A stretch of 37,526 nt of DNA from an uncultured Lachnospiraceae bacterium (GTDB lineage: Bacteria; Bacillota; Clostridia; Lachnospirales; Lachnospiraceae). Positions 24,296-34,251 of this stretch are shown piece after piece. The stretch is from the NCBI GenBank assembly GCA_947566705.1, contig CANOLA010000024.1, positions 1 to 37,526 on the forward strand, in the 5' to 3' direction. The first letter of the stretch is position 1, and the number at the start of each line of letters is the position of its first letter. The notes beneath the pieces were generated by a model, which made no database searches, was not told the DNA's origin, and saw nothing but the letters and a program-made list of their open reading frames with translations. Both the position numbers and the translations under genes were made by a program.

Positions 24296-26152
24296 TCATA
24301 AAAGTTTCACTTCATATTTTATCATCCAGTAATTGATCTGTAAATAATACGCAAGAAGCTGCGGTCCCGCCATAAGCTGCCCGAACCATGGCTTGCCAAG
24401 GTCTTTCGGGTTATAGCAGAATGCCTGCAGTTTTTTCTTATCCACAAGTGAAAGCAGCGGACTGTTGTCGTCTGCCATGATTTTCTGGAGCGCCGCGACA
24501 AGGAAGGACTCATAGCCAGGGTCATAGGTTTTCGGGAACGGACTCTTTTTCCGGCAGCGGATTTCCTCCGGGACAAGCCCCGCAGCATATGTGCGCAGCA
24601 GGTGTTTGATTTCCCCGTCTTTTGCCTGTATGTCATAAGGAATATTAAACAGGTATTCGGCAAGGGAAAGGTCGGCAAACGGCATCCGGGCACTGACACT
24701 GTTTGCTGCTGCGGCACGGTCCATCCGGTTTGCAAGTGTCTGCATGAAATACCGGACCGTCAGGTAAAAGGTTTTCCGGTGTAAAAACTCCGGCGGTGTG
24801 TCAAGGCCGTTGATTCCGATATCGTTGCATGAGGCAAGGTACTGTGACTGAATGTATTCTGTCATGTGCAGCCTCTCTGCCACATTCTCCCGTAAAAGTT
24901 CGCTGCGCAGGGAAATGTCCCGTGTCCATGGAAACGTACATGCCTCATACATTTCGGGACGGTGATACCACGGATAGCCGCAGAACAGTTCATCCGCACA
25001 CTCCCCGGTAAAAATGACAGAATGTTCCGGTGCAATCCTGCTGCAGAAATAAACAAGAGAAGAATCCACATCCGCCATGGCAGGCATGTCATGCGCCAGT
25101 ACGGAGTTTTCCAGATATTCAAACAATTCACTGTTTCCGCAGGTGAGCGTCGTATGACGGCTTTTTAGTGCCTCCTGCATTTTTTTCGCATAAGGCGCAT
25201 CCAGGGAAGGCTGGAAGCTGTTTGCCTGGAAAAAACGGCGGCTTTCCGTAAAGTCAAAGGAACAGGTGTCAATCGGCTGTTCCGGTGAAAGGGAGGCAAG
25301 CTTTGCGGAAATCACGGAGGAATCCAGTCCGCCGGAGAGCAGGGAAACAAAAGGCCGGTCTGTGTCAGAAAGAACTTTTATGGAATGGTCCAGAAGCTCC
25401 CGGATATGGTCGGCGGTGTCTGCGTAACTGTCCGTATGTTCACTTACCGTAAACTGGTGGTACTTTTCCGTAAACAGACGGCCTTTTCCAAAGCAGAGAT
25501 AATGTCCGGGCCTGACCTCTGAAATATTGCGGAACACACTGCTGCCCGGCGTATGGGCGGGACCCATGGAAAGCAGTTCGTTTAATCCGGTATCGTCAAG
25601 CTCCGGCGCAATGTCCGGGTGGGCAAGCAGCCCTTTGGGTTCCGAGGCAAATGCAATCATCTGTTCCCTGGCGGTATAAAACAGGGGGCGCAGTCCCAGC
25701 TGGTCGCGGAAAAGATACAGCAGGTTTTTGGATTCATCGTAAACTGCGATGGCAAATGCACCGGAGAGTTTTTTGACAAAATCCGCGCCATAGTGGAGGA
25801 ATGCGCAAAGCAGGATTTCTTCCTGCGCCAGCCCGTTTGTATGTACAGAATCTTTTTCCAGCTCATCCCTGAGTTCGGGGAGGTTTGTAATAAAACCGTC
25901 ATAGAGAAGGGTGTAAATTTTTTCGTGGAAATGTCTGGTGACGGGCTGTGTTTCAACCGGGATACCGGAATGAATCCGTTCGTAGCGCATGGCACCATGG
26001 CTGAACCTGCCGTGTGGAAATACATAAAATTCCTGGCTGTCGCATCCGCGTCTGTGCAGGGCGTCTGACATTGCACGGATGGTTTTTTCGCAGGAATCGT
26101 TATCTTTGGGAAATGTTACATTCGGATGAAAAAATCCGGCTATACTACTCAT
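24296..26152 (-). CDS. asnB-like: Asparagine synthetase-like protein with an inactive glutaminase domain
   Basis: 618 aa, the normal length of clostridial AsnB, with an N-terminal Ntn-type glutaminase half and a C-terminal ATP-pyrophosphatase half. The synthetase half looks active: LLSGGLDSSVISAKL (PP-loop) and FTGECADELFCGYPW. The glutaminase half has lost its catalytic Cys2 (MSSIAGF instead of MCGIAGF or MCSIAGF); the glutamine-binding NGE reads DGF (LLYDGFITN) and the SDTE aspartate region reads LAQE. It therefore probably uses free ammonia, or another amine, as in beta-lactam synthetase-type relatives. It may be cotranscribed with the TSCPD gene 87 nt upstream. Confidence 0.85.
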   Translation of the reverse strand: MSSIAGFFHPNVTFPKDNDSCEKTIRAMSDALHRRGCDSQEFYVFPHGRFSHGAMRYERIHSGIPVETQPVTRHFHEKIYTLLYDGFITNLPELRDELEKDSVHTNGLAQEEILLCAFLHYGADFVKKLSGAFAIAVYDESKNLLYLFRDQLGLRPLFYTAREQMIAFASEPKGLLAHPDIAPELDDTGLNELLSMGPAHTPGSSVFRNISEVRPGHYLCFGKGRLFTEKYHQFTVSEHTDSYADTADHIRELLDHSIKVLSDTDRPFVSLLSGGLDSSVISAKLASLSPEQPIDTCSFDFTESRRFFQANSFQPSLDAPYAKKMQEALKSRHTTLTCGNSELFEYLENSVLAHDMPAMADVDSSLVYFCSRIAPEHSVIFTGECADELFCGYPWYHRPEMYEACTFPWTRDISLRSELLRENVAERLHMTEYIQSQYLASCNDIGINGLDTPPEFLHRKTFYLTVRYFMQTLANRMDRAAAANSVSARMPFADLSLAEYLFNIPYDIQAKDGEIKHLLRTYAAGLVPEEIRCRKKSPFPKTYDPGYESFLVAALQKIMADDNSPLLSLVDKKKLQAFCYNPKDLGKPWFGQLMAGPQLLAYYLQINYWMIKYEVKLL

Positions 26153-26239
26153 AGATACTCCTAAGGATTGTTCTTAAAAGTGTATGAGCGGTCAGCCGGA
26201 AATAGACGTAAAAAACAGGGCAGATACTGCAGTGTCTTT

Positions 26240-26503
26240 TCAGGACACTGCATTCTGCGCCTGGTATGCTTCGCGGAGAGCTTTTGCAAGCTGGTCGCCG
26301 CAGGATGTGCCTTTCATATTGCAGCAGATACCGCCGATGCGGCGTTCTACCTCGTCAACCGTCATTCCCTCCACGAGTCTGGGGATTGCCTGCAGATTGC
26401 CGTTGCAGCCGCCGGTAAATTTTACATTTTTTACGATGTTTCCATCTAATTCCACTTCAATCTGCGTGGAACATGTGCCTTTTGTTTTATAAGTATAAGA
26501 CAT
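26240..26503 (-). CDS. TSCPD domain-containing protein (TIGR03905 family)
   Basis: 87 aa with cysteines in KGTCSTQ, TGGCNGN, GICCNM and GTSCGDQLAKAL, the pattern of the four-cysteine TSCPD proteins of clostridia. The domain resembles the C-terminal part of B12-dependent ribonucleotide reductase, so a metal- or nucleotide-linked role is possible but unproven. AAGGAGGGG precedes the ATG. Confidence 0.9.
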   Translation of the reverse strand: MSYTYKTKGTCSTQIEVELDGNIVKNVKFTGGCNGNLQAIPRLVEGMTVDEVERRIGGICCNMKGTSCGDQLAKALREAYQAQNAVS

Positions 26504-26574
26504 GGAATACCCCTCCTTGTTAAAGCTATTGTGACATGGTTCTGTTTTTGTGAATAATAACAGATATAAAACAA

Positions 26575-26603
26575 ATTATAGCAGTATGATATGTGTCTTT
26601 CAA
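26575..26603 (-). promoter_or_regulatory. Promoter of the TSCPD gene
   Basis: On the minus strand TTGAAA, 17 nt, extended -10 TGCTATAAT. Confidence 0.8.
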
Positions 26604-26646
26604 CCGTTTGTTAATAAAAAGTTCATAAAACATTTACGTACAGTAG

Positions 26647-26675
26647 TTGTTTCAATACGGAAAACGTGGTAACAT
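26647..26675 (+). promoter_or_regulatory. Promoter of secA
   Basis: TTGTTT, 17 nt and extended -10 TGGTAACAT. It diverges from the TSCPD promoter. Confidence 0.55.
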
Positions 26676-26708
26676 GTAAACATCTATGCGAGTTAGGAGC
26701 TAATGATT

Positions 26709-29276
26709 ATGAGTACATTTACGAAAATATTTGGAACACACAGTGAAAGAGAGTTAAAGAGGGTGTATCCTCTTGCCGATAAAGTGGAATCCTACCGCGA
26801 TTCCATGATGGCCCTTTCCGATGAGGAGTTAAAAGATAAGACAAGGGAATTCAAGGAGCGTCTGGAAAAGGGGGAAACCCTTGACGACCTTCTTACAGAA
26901 GCATATGCAGTCGTACGTGAGGCGGCACGGCGGGTACTTGGCATGGAGCATTACAGGGTACAGATTATCGGTGGAATTATTCTGCACCAGGGACGTATTG
27001 CCGAAATGAAGACCGGTGAAGGAAAAACGCTTGTATCCACGCTTCCGGCATACCTGAATGCGCTGGAAGGAAAAGGGGTTTGCATTGTAACGGTCAATGA
27101 CTATCTGGCAAAGCGTGATGCGGAGTGGATGGGAAAGGTACATGAATTTCTGGGACTGACCGTCGGTGTCGTATTAAATGATATGCCGGGCGATGACAGA
27201 AGACAGGCGTATGCGTGTGATATTACATATATCACCAATAACGAGCTTGGTTTTGATTATCTGCGTGACAACATGGTCATATATAAGGAACAGCTGGTAC
27301 AGCGCGGCCTGCATTACGCGATTATCGACGAGGTCGATTCCGTTCTGATTGACGAGGCGCGTACACCGCTCATTATTTCCGGACAGAGCGGGAAATCCAC
27401 CAAGCTGTATGAAGCCTGCAATATTCTTGCGCAGCAGTTAGAGCGCGGCGAGGATATTCCGGAGTATTCCAAGATGGATGCCATTATGGGGCTGGAGCAG
27501 CAGGAAACCGGGGATTTTACAGTTAATGAAAAGGACAAGGTATTAAACCTCACACAGGAAGGTGTGCATAAGGTGGAGAAGTTCTTCCATATTGAAAACC
27601 TTGCAGACCCGGAGAATCTGGAAATCCAGCACAATATTATCCTTGCGCTCCGTGCTCATAACCTGATGTTTAAGGACCAGGATTATGTGGTAAAGGACGA
27701 CGAGGTTTTAATCGTTGATGAATTTACCGGACGTATTATGCCGGGACGCCGTTATTCGGATGGTCTGCACCAGGCAATCGAGGCAAAGGAGCATGTAAAG
27801 GTCAAGAGGGAAAGCAAGACGCTTGCGACCATTACGTTCCAGAACTTCTTTAATAAATTTGAGAAAAAAGCGGGTATGACCGGTACGGCACAGACGGAGG
27901 AAAAGGAGTTCCGTGATATTTACGGCATGGACGTTATTGAAATTCCGACTAACTGCCCGGTTGTGCGTGTTGACCACCAGGATGCGGTTTACAAGACAAA
28001 GAAAGAAAAATTCCGTGCCGTTGTGGAAGAGGTCAAAATTGCGCACGATAAAGGACAGCCGGTTCTTGTCGGTACGATTACGATTGAAACTTCCGAGCTG
28101 GTAAGCGGTATGTTAAAGCGAGAGGGAATCCCGCATACCGTACTGAACGCAAAGTTCCATGAACAGGAAGCCGAGATTGTGGCGCAGGCAGGACAGCATG
28201 GCGCGGTTACGATTGCGACCAACATGGCGGGACGTGGTACGGATATCAAGCTGGATGATGACGCCAAGGAAGCGGGAGGCTTAAAAATTATTGGTACGGA
28301 GCGTCATGAATCCAGACGTATTGACAACCAGCTGCGCGGACGTTCCGGACGTCAGGGAGATCCGGGAGAATCCCAGTTCTTCCTTTCCCTTGAGGATGAC
28401 TTAATCCGTTTGTTCGGTTCTGACAAACTGATTAGCGTATTCAATGCGCTGGGCGTGCCGGAAAACGAGCAGATTCAGCATAAGATGCTGACTTCCGCGA
28501 TTGAGAAGGCGCAGCACAAGATTGAATACAATAACTATGGAATCCGAAAGAACCTGCTGGAATACGACCAGGTCAACAACGACCAGCGTGAAATTATTTA
28601 TTCCGAGCGTCTGTCCGTATTAAACGGGGAGAGCATGCGGGAAGCCATTTTCAAGATGGTGCAGGACCAGGTGGAGCAGGCTGTGGATACCTGCATTTCC
28701 ACGGAAATCGAGCGTGATGAATGGAACCTGCATGAGTTAAACGAAATTTTAATTCCGGTGATTCCGCTTGAGAAAATTACGGCGGAGAAGATTGCGGACA
28801 TCAAAACCAGCAAGGAATTAAAGCAGTATTTAAAGGAACAAGCAGTGCTTTTATACGAGGCGAAGGAAACGGAATTTCCTGAAATCGAGCAGTTCCGCGA
28901 GCTGGAGCGCGTGGTTCTTTTAAAGGTCATTGACCGCAAGTGGATGGACCATATCGACGACATGGACCAGCTCCGCCAGGGAATCGGTTTACAGGCATAC
29001 GGTCAGAGGGATCCGCTGGTGGAATACAAAATGTCAGCGTTTGATATGTTTGACGACATGATTTCCGCAATCCAGGAGGATACCATCCGTCTGCTCTACC
29101 ATGTCAAAGTGGAACAGAAAGTGGAACGTGAGCAGGTCGCAAAGGTGACCGGAACCAATAAGGACGAATCAGCGTCCAGCGGACCGAAACGGCGTGAACA
29201 TGCAAAGGTTTACCCGAATGACCCGTGTCCATGCGGCAGCGGCAAGAAGTATAAGCAGTGCTGCGGAAGAAGATAG
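26709..29276 (+). CDS. secA: Preprotein translocase ATPase SecA
   Basis: 855-aa motor that pushes unfolded secretory proteins through SecYEG. The Walker A MKTGEGKT (about residue 100), [29 protein letters not shown], the [12 protein letters not shown] helicase motif and the C-terminal zinc finger [13 protein letters not shown] are all present, and length is normal. ATG 26709 is preferred because AGGAG at 26695-26699 is 9 nt away; ATG 26703 would be too close. It stands alone, with no prfB or ribosome-protection gene next to it. Confidence 0.96.
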   Translation: MSTFTKIFGTHSERELKRVYPLADKVESYRDSMMALSDEELKDKTREFKERLEKGETLDDLLTEAYAVVREAARRVLGMEHYRVQIIGGIILHQGRIAEMKTGEGKTLVSTLPAYLNALEGKGVCIVTVNDYLAKRDAEWMGKVHEFLGLTVGVVLNDMPGDDRRQAYACDITYITNNELGFDYLRDNMVIYKEQLVQRGLHYAIIDEVDSVLIDEARTPLIISGQSGKSTKLYEACNILAQQLERGEDIPEYSKMDAIMGLEQQETGDFTVNEKDKVLNLTQEGVHKVEKFFHIENLADPENLEIQHNIILALRAHNLMFKDQDYVVKDDEVLIVDEFTGRIMPGRRYSDGLHQAIEAKEHVKVKRESKTLATITFQNFFNKFEKKAGMTGTAQTEEKEFRDIYGMDVIEIPTNCPVVRVDHQDAVYKTKKEKFRAVVEEVKIAHDKGQPVLVGTITIETSELVSGMLKREGIPHTVLNAKFHEQEAEIVAQAGQHGAVTIATNMAGRGTDIKLDDDAKEAGGLKIIGTERHESRRIDNQLRGRSGRQGDPGESQFFLSLEDDLIRLFGSDKLISVFNALGVPENEQIQHKMLTSAIEKAQHKIEYNNYGIRKNLLEYDQVNNDQREIIYSERLSVLNGESMREAIFKMVQDQVEQAVDTCISTEIERDEWNLHELNEILIPVIPLEKITAEKIADIKTSKELKQYLKEQAVLLYEAKETEFPEIEQFRELERVVLLKVIDRKWMDHIDDMDQLRQGIGLQAYGQRDPLVEYKMSAFDMFDDMISAIQEDTIRLLYHVKVEQKVEREQVAKVTGTNKDESASSGPKRREHAKVYPNDPCPCGSGKKYKQCCGRR

Positions 29277-29348
29277 GAAATTGGAAAGGTTTTATACCAC
29301 TACCTGAAAATACGGAAAACAGGCAGTCATGCCGTGGTTTTCTGTTTA

Positions 29349-29390
29349 CCGGGCAGTTATCCGTTATGGATAACTGCCCGGTTGATATTT
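29349..29390 (+). terminator. Terminator after secA
   Basis: Perfect 14-bp stem CCGGGCAGTTATCC / GGATAACTGCCCGG, loop of 5, then TTGATATTTAT. A weaker bulged hairpin (GAAAAC/GTTTTC) precedes it at about 29319-29345. Confidence 0.75.
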
Positions 29391-29452
29391 ATGCAAAAAA
29401 TAATAAAATTCAGGAGCCAGAGCACGAAAGAGAAAAGATAAGGGGTTTCATC

Positions 29453-29498
29453 TTGACTTTTTCTTTATAGTGAATTAAAATGAATGAAGATTCATTTT
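29453..29498 (+). promoter_or_regulatory. Promoter and palindromic operator of the TetR gene
   Basis: TTGACT (29453-29458), 17 nt, TAAAAT (29476-29481). A perfect 9-bp inverted repeat, AAAATGAAT (29477-29485) and ATTCATTTT (29490-29498), covers the -10 and the first transcribed bases, so a bound repressor would block RNA polymerase. Confidence 0.75.
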
Positions 29499-29515
29499 CA
29501 AAAGGGGATAAGCTG

Positions 29516-30187
29516 ATGCCAAAAGTTACAGAAGCATATATTGCTGATAAGAAACAAAAAATCACGGACGCCGCCTGGGCGGTATGCCTGCGGAAAACGG
29601 TCAGCACAGTTACCATGCAGGATATTATTAATGAAACGGGACTCAGTCAGGGCGGGATTTACCGTTTTTACAAAGATATTGATGAAATATTCAGTGATAT
29701 GATTTTATCCATGCGAAAGCGTGTGAATTTAAAAGAGAAAATTGATGCCATCCTGGATAAAAAAGACCGTCTGAAACCGTCGGAAATCACAGATGCGCTG
29801 TTTGATATGCTGGCGGAATTTATGACAGACGAGCTGATGGGAATTGAGAAAATAGATTTCGAGTTGTCGGTTCTTGCCATGAATGCACCGCAGAGAGTGG
29901 ATAAAATCATGAAAAATATTCCGGGAACCGGTAACATGGAATACTTAACCCTGCGCACCATGGAATGTTTTACCGGGGAAATTGAAAGGGGACGACTGCA
30001 TCCGCGGGTAGACGCAAAAGAGCTGCTTTCCTTTATTTCCTCCGCATGGTCGGGCATTCAGATGACCTGCATTGTAAACAACTGTTATACGCATGAGAGA
30101 AACCCGCTGACCGCATATTACCAGCCCAAAATTCAGTTGAAGCTGCTCGCAAAAACGGTAAATTATCTGATAGGAGAAGACGAATGA
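29516..30187 (+). CDS. TetR/AcrR family transcriptional regulator
   Basis: 223 aa from ATG 29516. The helix-turn-helix is seen in VTMQDIINETGLSQGGIYRFYKDIDEIF (about residues 32-59), followed by an all-helical ligand-binding domain. ATG 29516 is chosen because AAAGGGGAT lies before it; ATG 29480 falls in the operator. The palindrome across its own -10 points to autorepression. The hydrolase gene overlaps its stop by 4 nt, so it is the likely regulated partner. Confidence 0.88.
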   Translation: MPKVTEAYIADKKQKITDAAWAVCLRKTVSTVTMQDIINETGLSQGGIYRFYKDIDEIFSDMILSMRKRVNLKEKIDAILDKKDRLKPSEITDALFDMLAEFMTDELMGIEKIDFELSVLAMNAPQRVDKIMKNIPGTGNMEYLTLRTMECFTGEIERGRLHPRVDAKELLSFISSAWSGIQMTCIVNNCYTHERNPLTAYYQPKIQLKLLAKTVNYLIGEDE

Positions 30188-31155
30188 AAGAGAAAACTTA
30201 TGAAGAAGAATACAGGATGCTTTCGGGCATTTCACATTACCTGCTGCATTACAAATCAAAACAGGAGGATCCCGTTCTTCTGTTTATCCACGGCGGACCG
30301 GGGCAGTCGGAATCCAGCCTGGCGTATAAGGTGGAGGAGTTTGCCGGACGCAGTTATAATATCGTATATTATGACCAGCGCGGAGCCGGAAAAACATGGC
30401 TGAAAAACAAAAAGGCAAAGCCGGATACCGCATTATTAAAAGAAGATCTTCTGCAGATTGTTATGTACCTGAAAAAGACTTACGGTAAAGAAAAAATAGG
30501 AATTATCGGGCATTCCTGGGGAAGCGTCTTAGGCAGCATGTTTGCACTCGAACATCCGGAGCATACGCTTTTTTATGCCGGCTGCGGGCAGGTCATCAAC
30601 CTCATGGAAAATGAACAGACCGGCTATGCAAAATTAAAGGAAGCCGTGGAAAAGGGCGGCAGCAAAAAGGATTTAAAAAAGCTGGAAAAAATCGGCGAAT
30701 ATCCGGTGGATTATTTTAATCTGGAGGTTTACCGAAAGATGGGAAAAGTCCGCAATCTGCAGGCAAAATACCAGCTTGCAGCGACCTTTGATAAAAGCAT
30801 GATAAAAGTTATCAGAAATTCACCGATTACGGAAGGAAAAGACCTGCTGGCGTTTTTGTCGGGAATGATGGTAAATATGCAGGTTATGAAAGAACTGATG
30901 TCCTTTGATTTAAGGACATACGGCAATAGCTACCAGGTTCCGGTATATTATATACTTGGGGAGAATGACCAGCAGACGCCTGTGGAAATCAGTATGAAGT
31001 ATTTTGACGAAATAAAGGCGCCGGAAAAGAAGCTGTATCTTATCCCAAATGCCGGTCATCTTGCGATGCTTGATAATACCGGGGCTTACAGGGAGGCGGT
31101 GATGGAGATTGTGGGACGGAATGCAGGTGTGCTGTTACATACATCCTGGGAGTGA
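30184..31155 (+). CDS. Alpha/beta hydrolase, prolyl aminopeptidase-like (S33)
   Basis: 323-aa cytoplasmic hydrolase. The HGGPG oxyanion motif, nucleophile elbow GHSWGS, GEND with the acid Asp, and PNAGH with the catalytic His give a complete triad in the arrangement of proline iminopeptidases. The cap region between them (Lys-rich, GGSKKDLKKLEK) sets specificity and is not diagnostic. The start overlaps the TetR stop (ATGA), so it belongs to a small-molecule-inducible operon. Its last 21 nt overlap the convergent ATPase gene. Confidence 0.88.
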   Translation: MKEKTYEEEYRMLSGISHYLLHYKSKQEDPVLLFIHGGPGQSESSLAYKVEEFAGRSYNIVYYDQRGAGKTWLKNKKAKPDTALLKEDLLQIVMYLKKTYGKEKIGIIGHSWGSVLGSMFALEHPEHTLFYAGCGQVINLMENEQTGYAKLKEAVEKGGSKKDLKKLEKIGEYPVDYFNLEVYRKMGKVRNLQAKYQLAATFDKSMIKVIRNSPITEGKDLLAFLSGMMVNMQVMKELMSFDLRTYGNSYQVPVYYILGENDQQTPVEISMKYFDEIKAPEKKLYLIPNAGHLAMLDNTGAYREAVMEIVGRNAGVLLHTSWE

Positions 31156-32244
31156 TATTTTTTCTTTCAGAAACCGTTTCAGAAAAAAGGTCAGGAAGTA
31201 CGGAAACGTATAAAATTTTCCGTTGAACCCAATATTTTTATATCCCAGCTTGATTCCGTACCTGATATCAGAATACTGCTCTTTTTCAATCAGCGAGTTC
31301 AGGGAACGGGTTGCACCGTCTATTGCCTTTACTTCGACCGGAATCAGGGAATTGGCGTCCCGTACAAAAAAGTCCATTTCCACCGTTCCTTTTACATTTT
31401 TGTAATAGAAAAGGGAGTATCCCTGTTTGACCAGCATATCAGCAACAATATTTTCATAAATTGCGCCCTTGTAGGTGTTAAAATTTTTATTTGCGCGCAA
31501 ATCTTCCTGTGCTTCTTCGTCCAGCGAGCCGATTAACAGTCCGGTATCACGGAAATAAAGCTTAAACTGGTCTGGATTATAATTGCCCTTTAACGGAAGT
31601 TCAGGGGTTTCCATACAGTAACAGCGGTTAATCATACCTGCATTGTCCAGCCAGTCCACAGTTCCAACGTATTCGCGTCCCCTTGCACCGTCTGCAACTT
31701 TGGAAATCTGGAATTTTTTATTATCCCGCCCCAGAAAAGCTGGAATTTTGCGAAACACATTATGGATTTTTCCTTTGTCAAGTCCGCCTGCATATTTGGT
31801 AATGTCCTCTTCATAATCCTCTTTAAATCCTACACTGTTGGATTCGATTTGCTGGTAATTAATTCCCATCAGGGAGCCGGAACAGATAACGTCATACCGT
31901 CCGTCCAGATGAAACGGCTTTAAACTGGTTGCACAGTTGGCACAGTCCTGCAGTTCGTCAAAAAAGAAAAGGGTATCGCCTTCCGTAAATGTAAAGGACG
32001 GATTAAGCAGGGAAATATTTTTAAGGATGGTGTCTACCTCGAAGCCGTTGTCAAAAATGGATTTGTACTGCTTTTGCAGGGCAAAATTAATTTCAATTAC
32101 ATTTTTGTAATTTTGCTGTGCAAACTGGCGGATGGACAGGGTTTTCCCAATCTGCCTTGCACCTTTCACAATTAAAGGGAGATGGTCTTTTTTGTTTTTC
32201 CATTCGGTTAAATCATGGTCGATTTTTCTTTTCAGCAGTTCCAT
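31135..32244 (-). CDS. AAA_14/DUF4143 ATPase, internally shortened
   Basis: 369 aa; relatives are around 430-440. An AAA_14 domain carries Walker A GARQIGKT (residues 28-35) and Walker B LFFFDELQ, and the C-terminus keeps the DUF4143 part with YENIVADMLVKQGY, YYKNVKG and EVDFFVRD-like nuclease-fold residues (MDFFVRD, PVEVKA). In relatives, about 70 residues separate the KEDYE and DYEEDI motifs; here they fuse as KEDYEEDI (residues 141-148), as if lost by recombination across a short repeat. These proteins are widespread and of unclear function, often compared with toxin-like or defence ATPases. AGGAGGAATACGG precedes the ATG. Confidence 0.8.
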   Translation of the reverse strand: MELLKRKIDHDLTEWKNKKDHLPLIVKGARQIGKTLSIRQFAQQNYKNVIEINFALQKQYKSIFDNGFEVDTILKNISLLNPSFTFTEGDTLFFFDELQDCANCATSLKPFHLDGRYDVICSGSLMGINYQQIESNSVGFKEDYEEDITKYAGGLDKGKIHNVFRKIPAFLGRDNKKFQISKVADGARGREYVGTVDWLDNAGMINRCYCMETPELPLKGNYNPDQFKLYFRDTGLLIGSLDEEAQEDLRANKNFNTYKGAIYENIVADMLVKQGYSLFYYKNVKGTVEMDFFVRDANSLIPVEVKAIDGATRSLNSLIEKEQYSDIRYGIKLGYKNIGFNGKFYTFPYFLTFFLKRFLKEKISLPGCM

Positions 32245-32386
32245 CCGTATTCCTCCTGCATGCTGTTTTTGTTATTGTATCACAGAATTCAGTAAAATAT
32301 AACCCGTTTTATCACAGTTTTCCAAAAGAAATACACAATATAATCACAAAATTCCGTGGTTTTCAGGATGAAAAAACATGCGGGAG

Positions 32387-32431
32387 CTGTAAGTGCTGAC
32401 TTAATAAAAAATATAGAAACAGCACTTACAG
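32387..32431. repeat. 12-bp inverted repeat between the ATPase and chemoreceptor genes
   Basis: Perfect CTGTAAGTGCTG / CAGCACTTACAG with a 21-nt AT-rich loop. There is no adjacent T-tract on either strand. It may be an mRNA 3' structure of the chemoreceptor transcript. Confidence 0.55.
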
Positions 32432-32455
32432 CACATTCGCATAAAACAGCTGAAT

Positions 32456-33931
32456 TTATTCTTCACGTTTCAGAATCCTGCTCATTTCGTCCACCATTTC
32501 ATTGATGGCACTTGCCTGGGCAGCCACCTGCGTGGTATCATTTGCATTACTTTCAGCCATTGCATTAATGGAACTGAACTGACCGTTTTCATTTCTGATG
32601 CTCTCGGCAATTGCCTGGTTAATGGATACTGTCTTTTCGATTACTTCTGCCTGTTTACTGTATGTTTCTCCCATTGTGCCGATTGCATCAACAGAAGCAT
32701 TTAACAATGCCGTCATATCCTGCATACTTTTGAAAACATTTGCAAAATGCTCATTCTGCGTGTTCAGTTTTAAGAAGTTTTCTTCAATCTGTCTTGTGAT
32801 TTCCCTTACATTTTCCTGCACCCGGTCTATCACTGATTCCACGACATTTAATGATTCCTGGGTACTGTTTGCCAGGTTGCCTACTTCTGTTGCGACTACG
32901 GCAAACCCGCGTCCGGCCTCCCCTGCCCTTGCCGCTTCAATGGAAGCGTTTAACGCCAGCAGATTCGTTGAGGAGGAAATATCGCTGATTAATGAAAGGG
33001 TAACGTCAATTTCCTGTACCGCATCTGACAGTTTCTGTGCGGTATCGGTGGTAAGCTTTATGGATTCCGATACTTCGCCGTTTATTTGATGCAAGTCATT
33101 CAGCAGTTTTTCGTTTTCCATGGATTTATCCAGCAGATCCCTGGATGCGGTTTCCACTTTTTCCAAGTTATCTGCAACAACGCTTTCCCATTTGCTTAAT
33201 TCACCAAGATTGTTCATGCTTTCGTCAGTTTTTGAACTGAGCAGATTGCTGTTTGCCACTAATGATTCACTGGTTGCCGCCAGTTCTTCAGCCGCTGAAC
33301 TCTCGTTTTCAGAAACCTGGGAAAGGGAAGCTCCTGCAGTAAAGAGTTTGTTTGAGAGCATCTGTACGGATTCCAGAACGTTTTCTACTTCATGTTCTTT
33401 TTCTTCCACAATGGAAAACAGTTTTGTTGCACGGTGTGTGATAAAGCAGCATGCCACATACAGTATGATATAGACAATCCCTGTAAAAAGCCATCCAATC
33501 GGCTTATGAAGCTTTAAAAAACCTGCCGGGAATACAAGCATCATTCCGGTATTTACGACAATGGTAACAACGGTACTTACTTTGAGCAGCTTCTGGTTAT
33601 AATATGGAACAAGAAGCAGGGTTGCAACAAAGTAATAGTGGGTAATGCACACATAGCCTGCACTGTCGTTTGTATTACTGACAGCTGCTGTAATGGCGCC
33701 GATCACAGGCGGAATACAGGCATAAATATATTTGGTCCGGCTTCCCAGCTGCTTTTCGGACAGTTTCGTCAGGATTGCGCTCACTCCGCTTAAGAGGAAA
33801 ATACACTCGCGTAATCCTCCGTTTAAAAATATCATGACAAACGCCCAGCCGGAAACTGCGACCCCCAGAATGTAAATAAACATTATGTTGTTTACAAGTT
33901 TTTCCTCATTCTTCATTGATTTTAACTGCAT
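32456..33931 (-). CDS. Methyl-accepting chemotaxis-like protein with six-helix membrane domain
   Basis: 491 aa. Six or so hydrophobic segments in residues 13-175 form an integral membrane sensor without an outside ligand domain. No HAMP domain is evident. A long coiled-coil signalling domain follows, with the conserved hairpin tip [26 protein letters not shown] that contacts CheA/CheW. GAGG at 7 nt favours ATG 33931. Orphan here: no che or fla genes are nearby. A membrane-embedded sensor with a cytoplasmic MCP part could sense lipid-soluble or intracellular signals. Its long leader contains a terminator. Confidence 0.9.
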   Translation of the reverse strand: MQLKSMKNEEKLVNNIMFIYILGVAVSGWAFVMIFLNGGLRECIFLLSGVSAILTKLSEKQLGSRTKYIYACIPPVIGAITAAVSNTNDSAGYVCITHYYFVATLLLVPYYNQKLLKVSTVVTIVVNTGMMLVFPAGFLKLHKPIGWLFTGIVYIILYVACCFITHRATKLFSIVEEKEHEVENVLESVQMLSNKLFTAGASLSQVSENESSAAEELAATSESLVANSNLLSSKTDESMNNLGELSKWESVVADNLEKVETASRDLLDKSMENEKLLNDLHQINGEVSESIKLTTDTAQKLSDAVQEIDVTLSLISDISSSTNLLALNASIEAARAGEAGRGFAVVATEVGNLANSTQESLNVVESVIDRVQENVREITRQIEENFLKLNTQNEHFANVFKSMQDMTALLNASVDAIGTMGETYSKQAEVIEKTVSINQAIAESIRNENGQFSSINAMAESNANDTTQVAAQASAINEMVDEMSRILKREE

Positions 33932-34015
33932 AATGATTCCTCTATGGTGTTTAATTTTTTTTCAGACCTTGACCGGGCGGATGAAATATATCTTTTTAAA
34001 GTATTTATCTGTAAC

Positions 34016-34064
34016 AAAAAATGTCTTCTTTCAAAAAACAGTAAATACTAAATGAAAGAAGGCA
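34016..34064 (-). terminator. Intrinsic terminator in the 5' leader of the chemoreceptor gene
   Basis: 12-bp stem TGCCTTCTTTCA / TGAAAGAAGACA on the minus strand (one G-U), 19-nt loop, then T6. It lies between the promoter at 34148-34176 and the start codon at 33931. Confidence 0.7.
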
Positions 34065-34147
34065 GGGATTGTTTGGTACTGAATGAATAATAAGCCGGTG
34101 TAATGTCGTGCAGATATCCGGAAAAGCTCTTTTCGTTATATTATGTA

Positions 34148-34176
34148 ATTATATCAGGTATGTGCAATTCTGTCAA
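34148..34176 (-). promoter_or_regulatory. Perfect-consensus promoter of the chemoreceptor gene
   Basis: TTGACA, 17 nt, TATAAT on the minus strand. A start near 34141 gives a leader of about 210 nt. Confidence 0.85.
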
Positions 34177-34251
34177 TTTGATTGGAAATACAAAAACGTT
34201 TTTGTGGAAACTGACAGGCCGCTTATTTTTTAAAAAAAGTATAATAGAAAT

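Noticed and set aside
32387-32431. Terminator of the chemoreceptor gene
   Set aside because: A good inverted repeat but no T-tract next to it, so listed as a repeat only.
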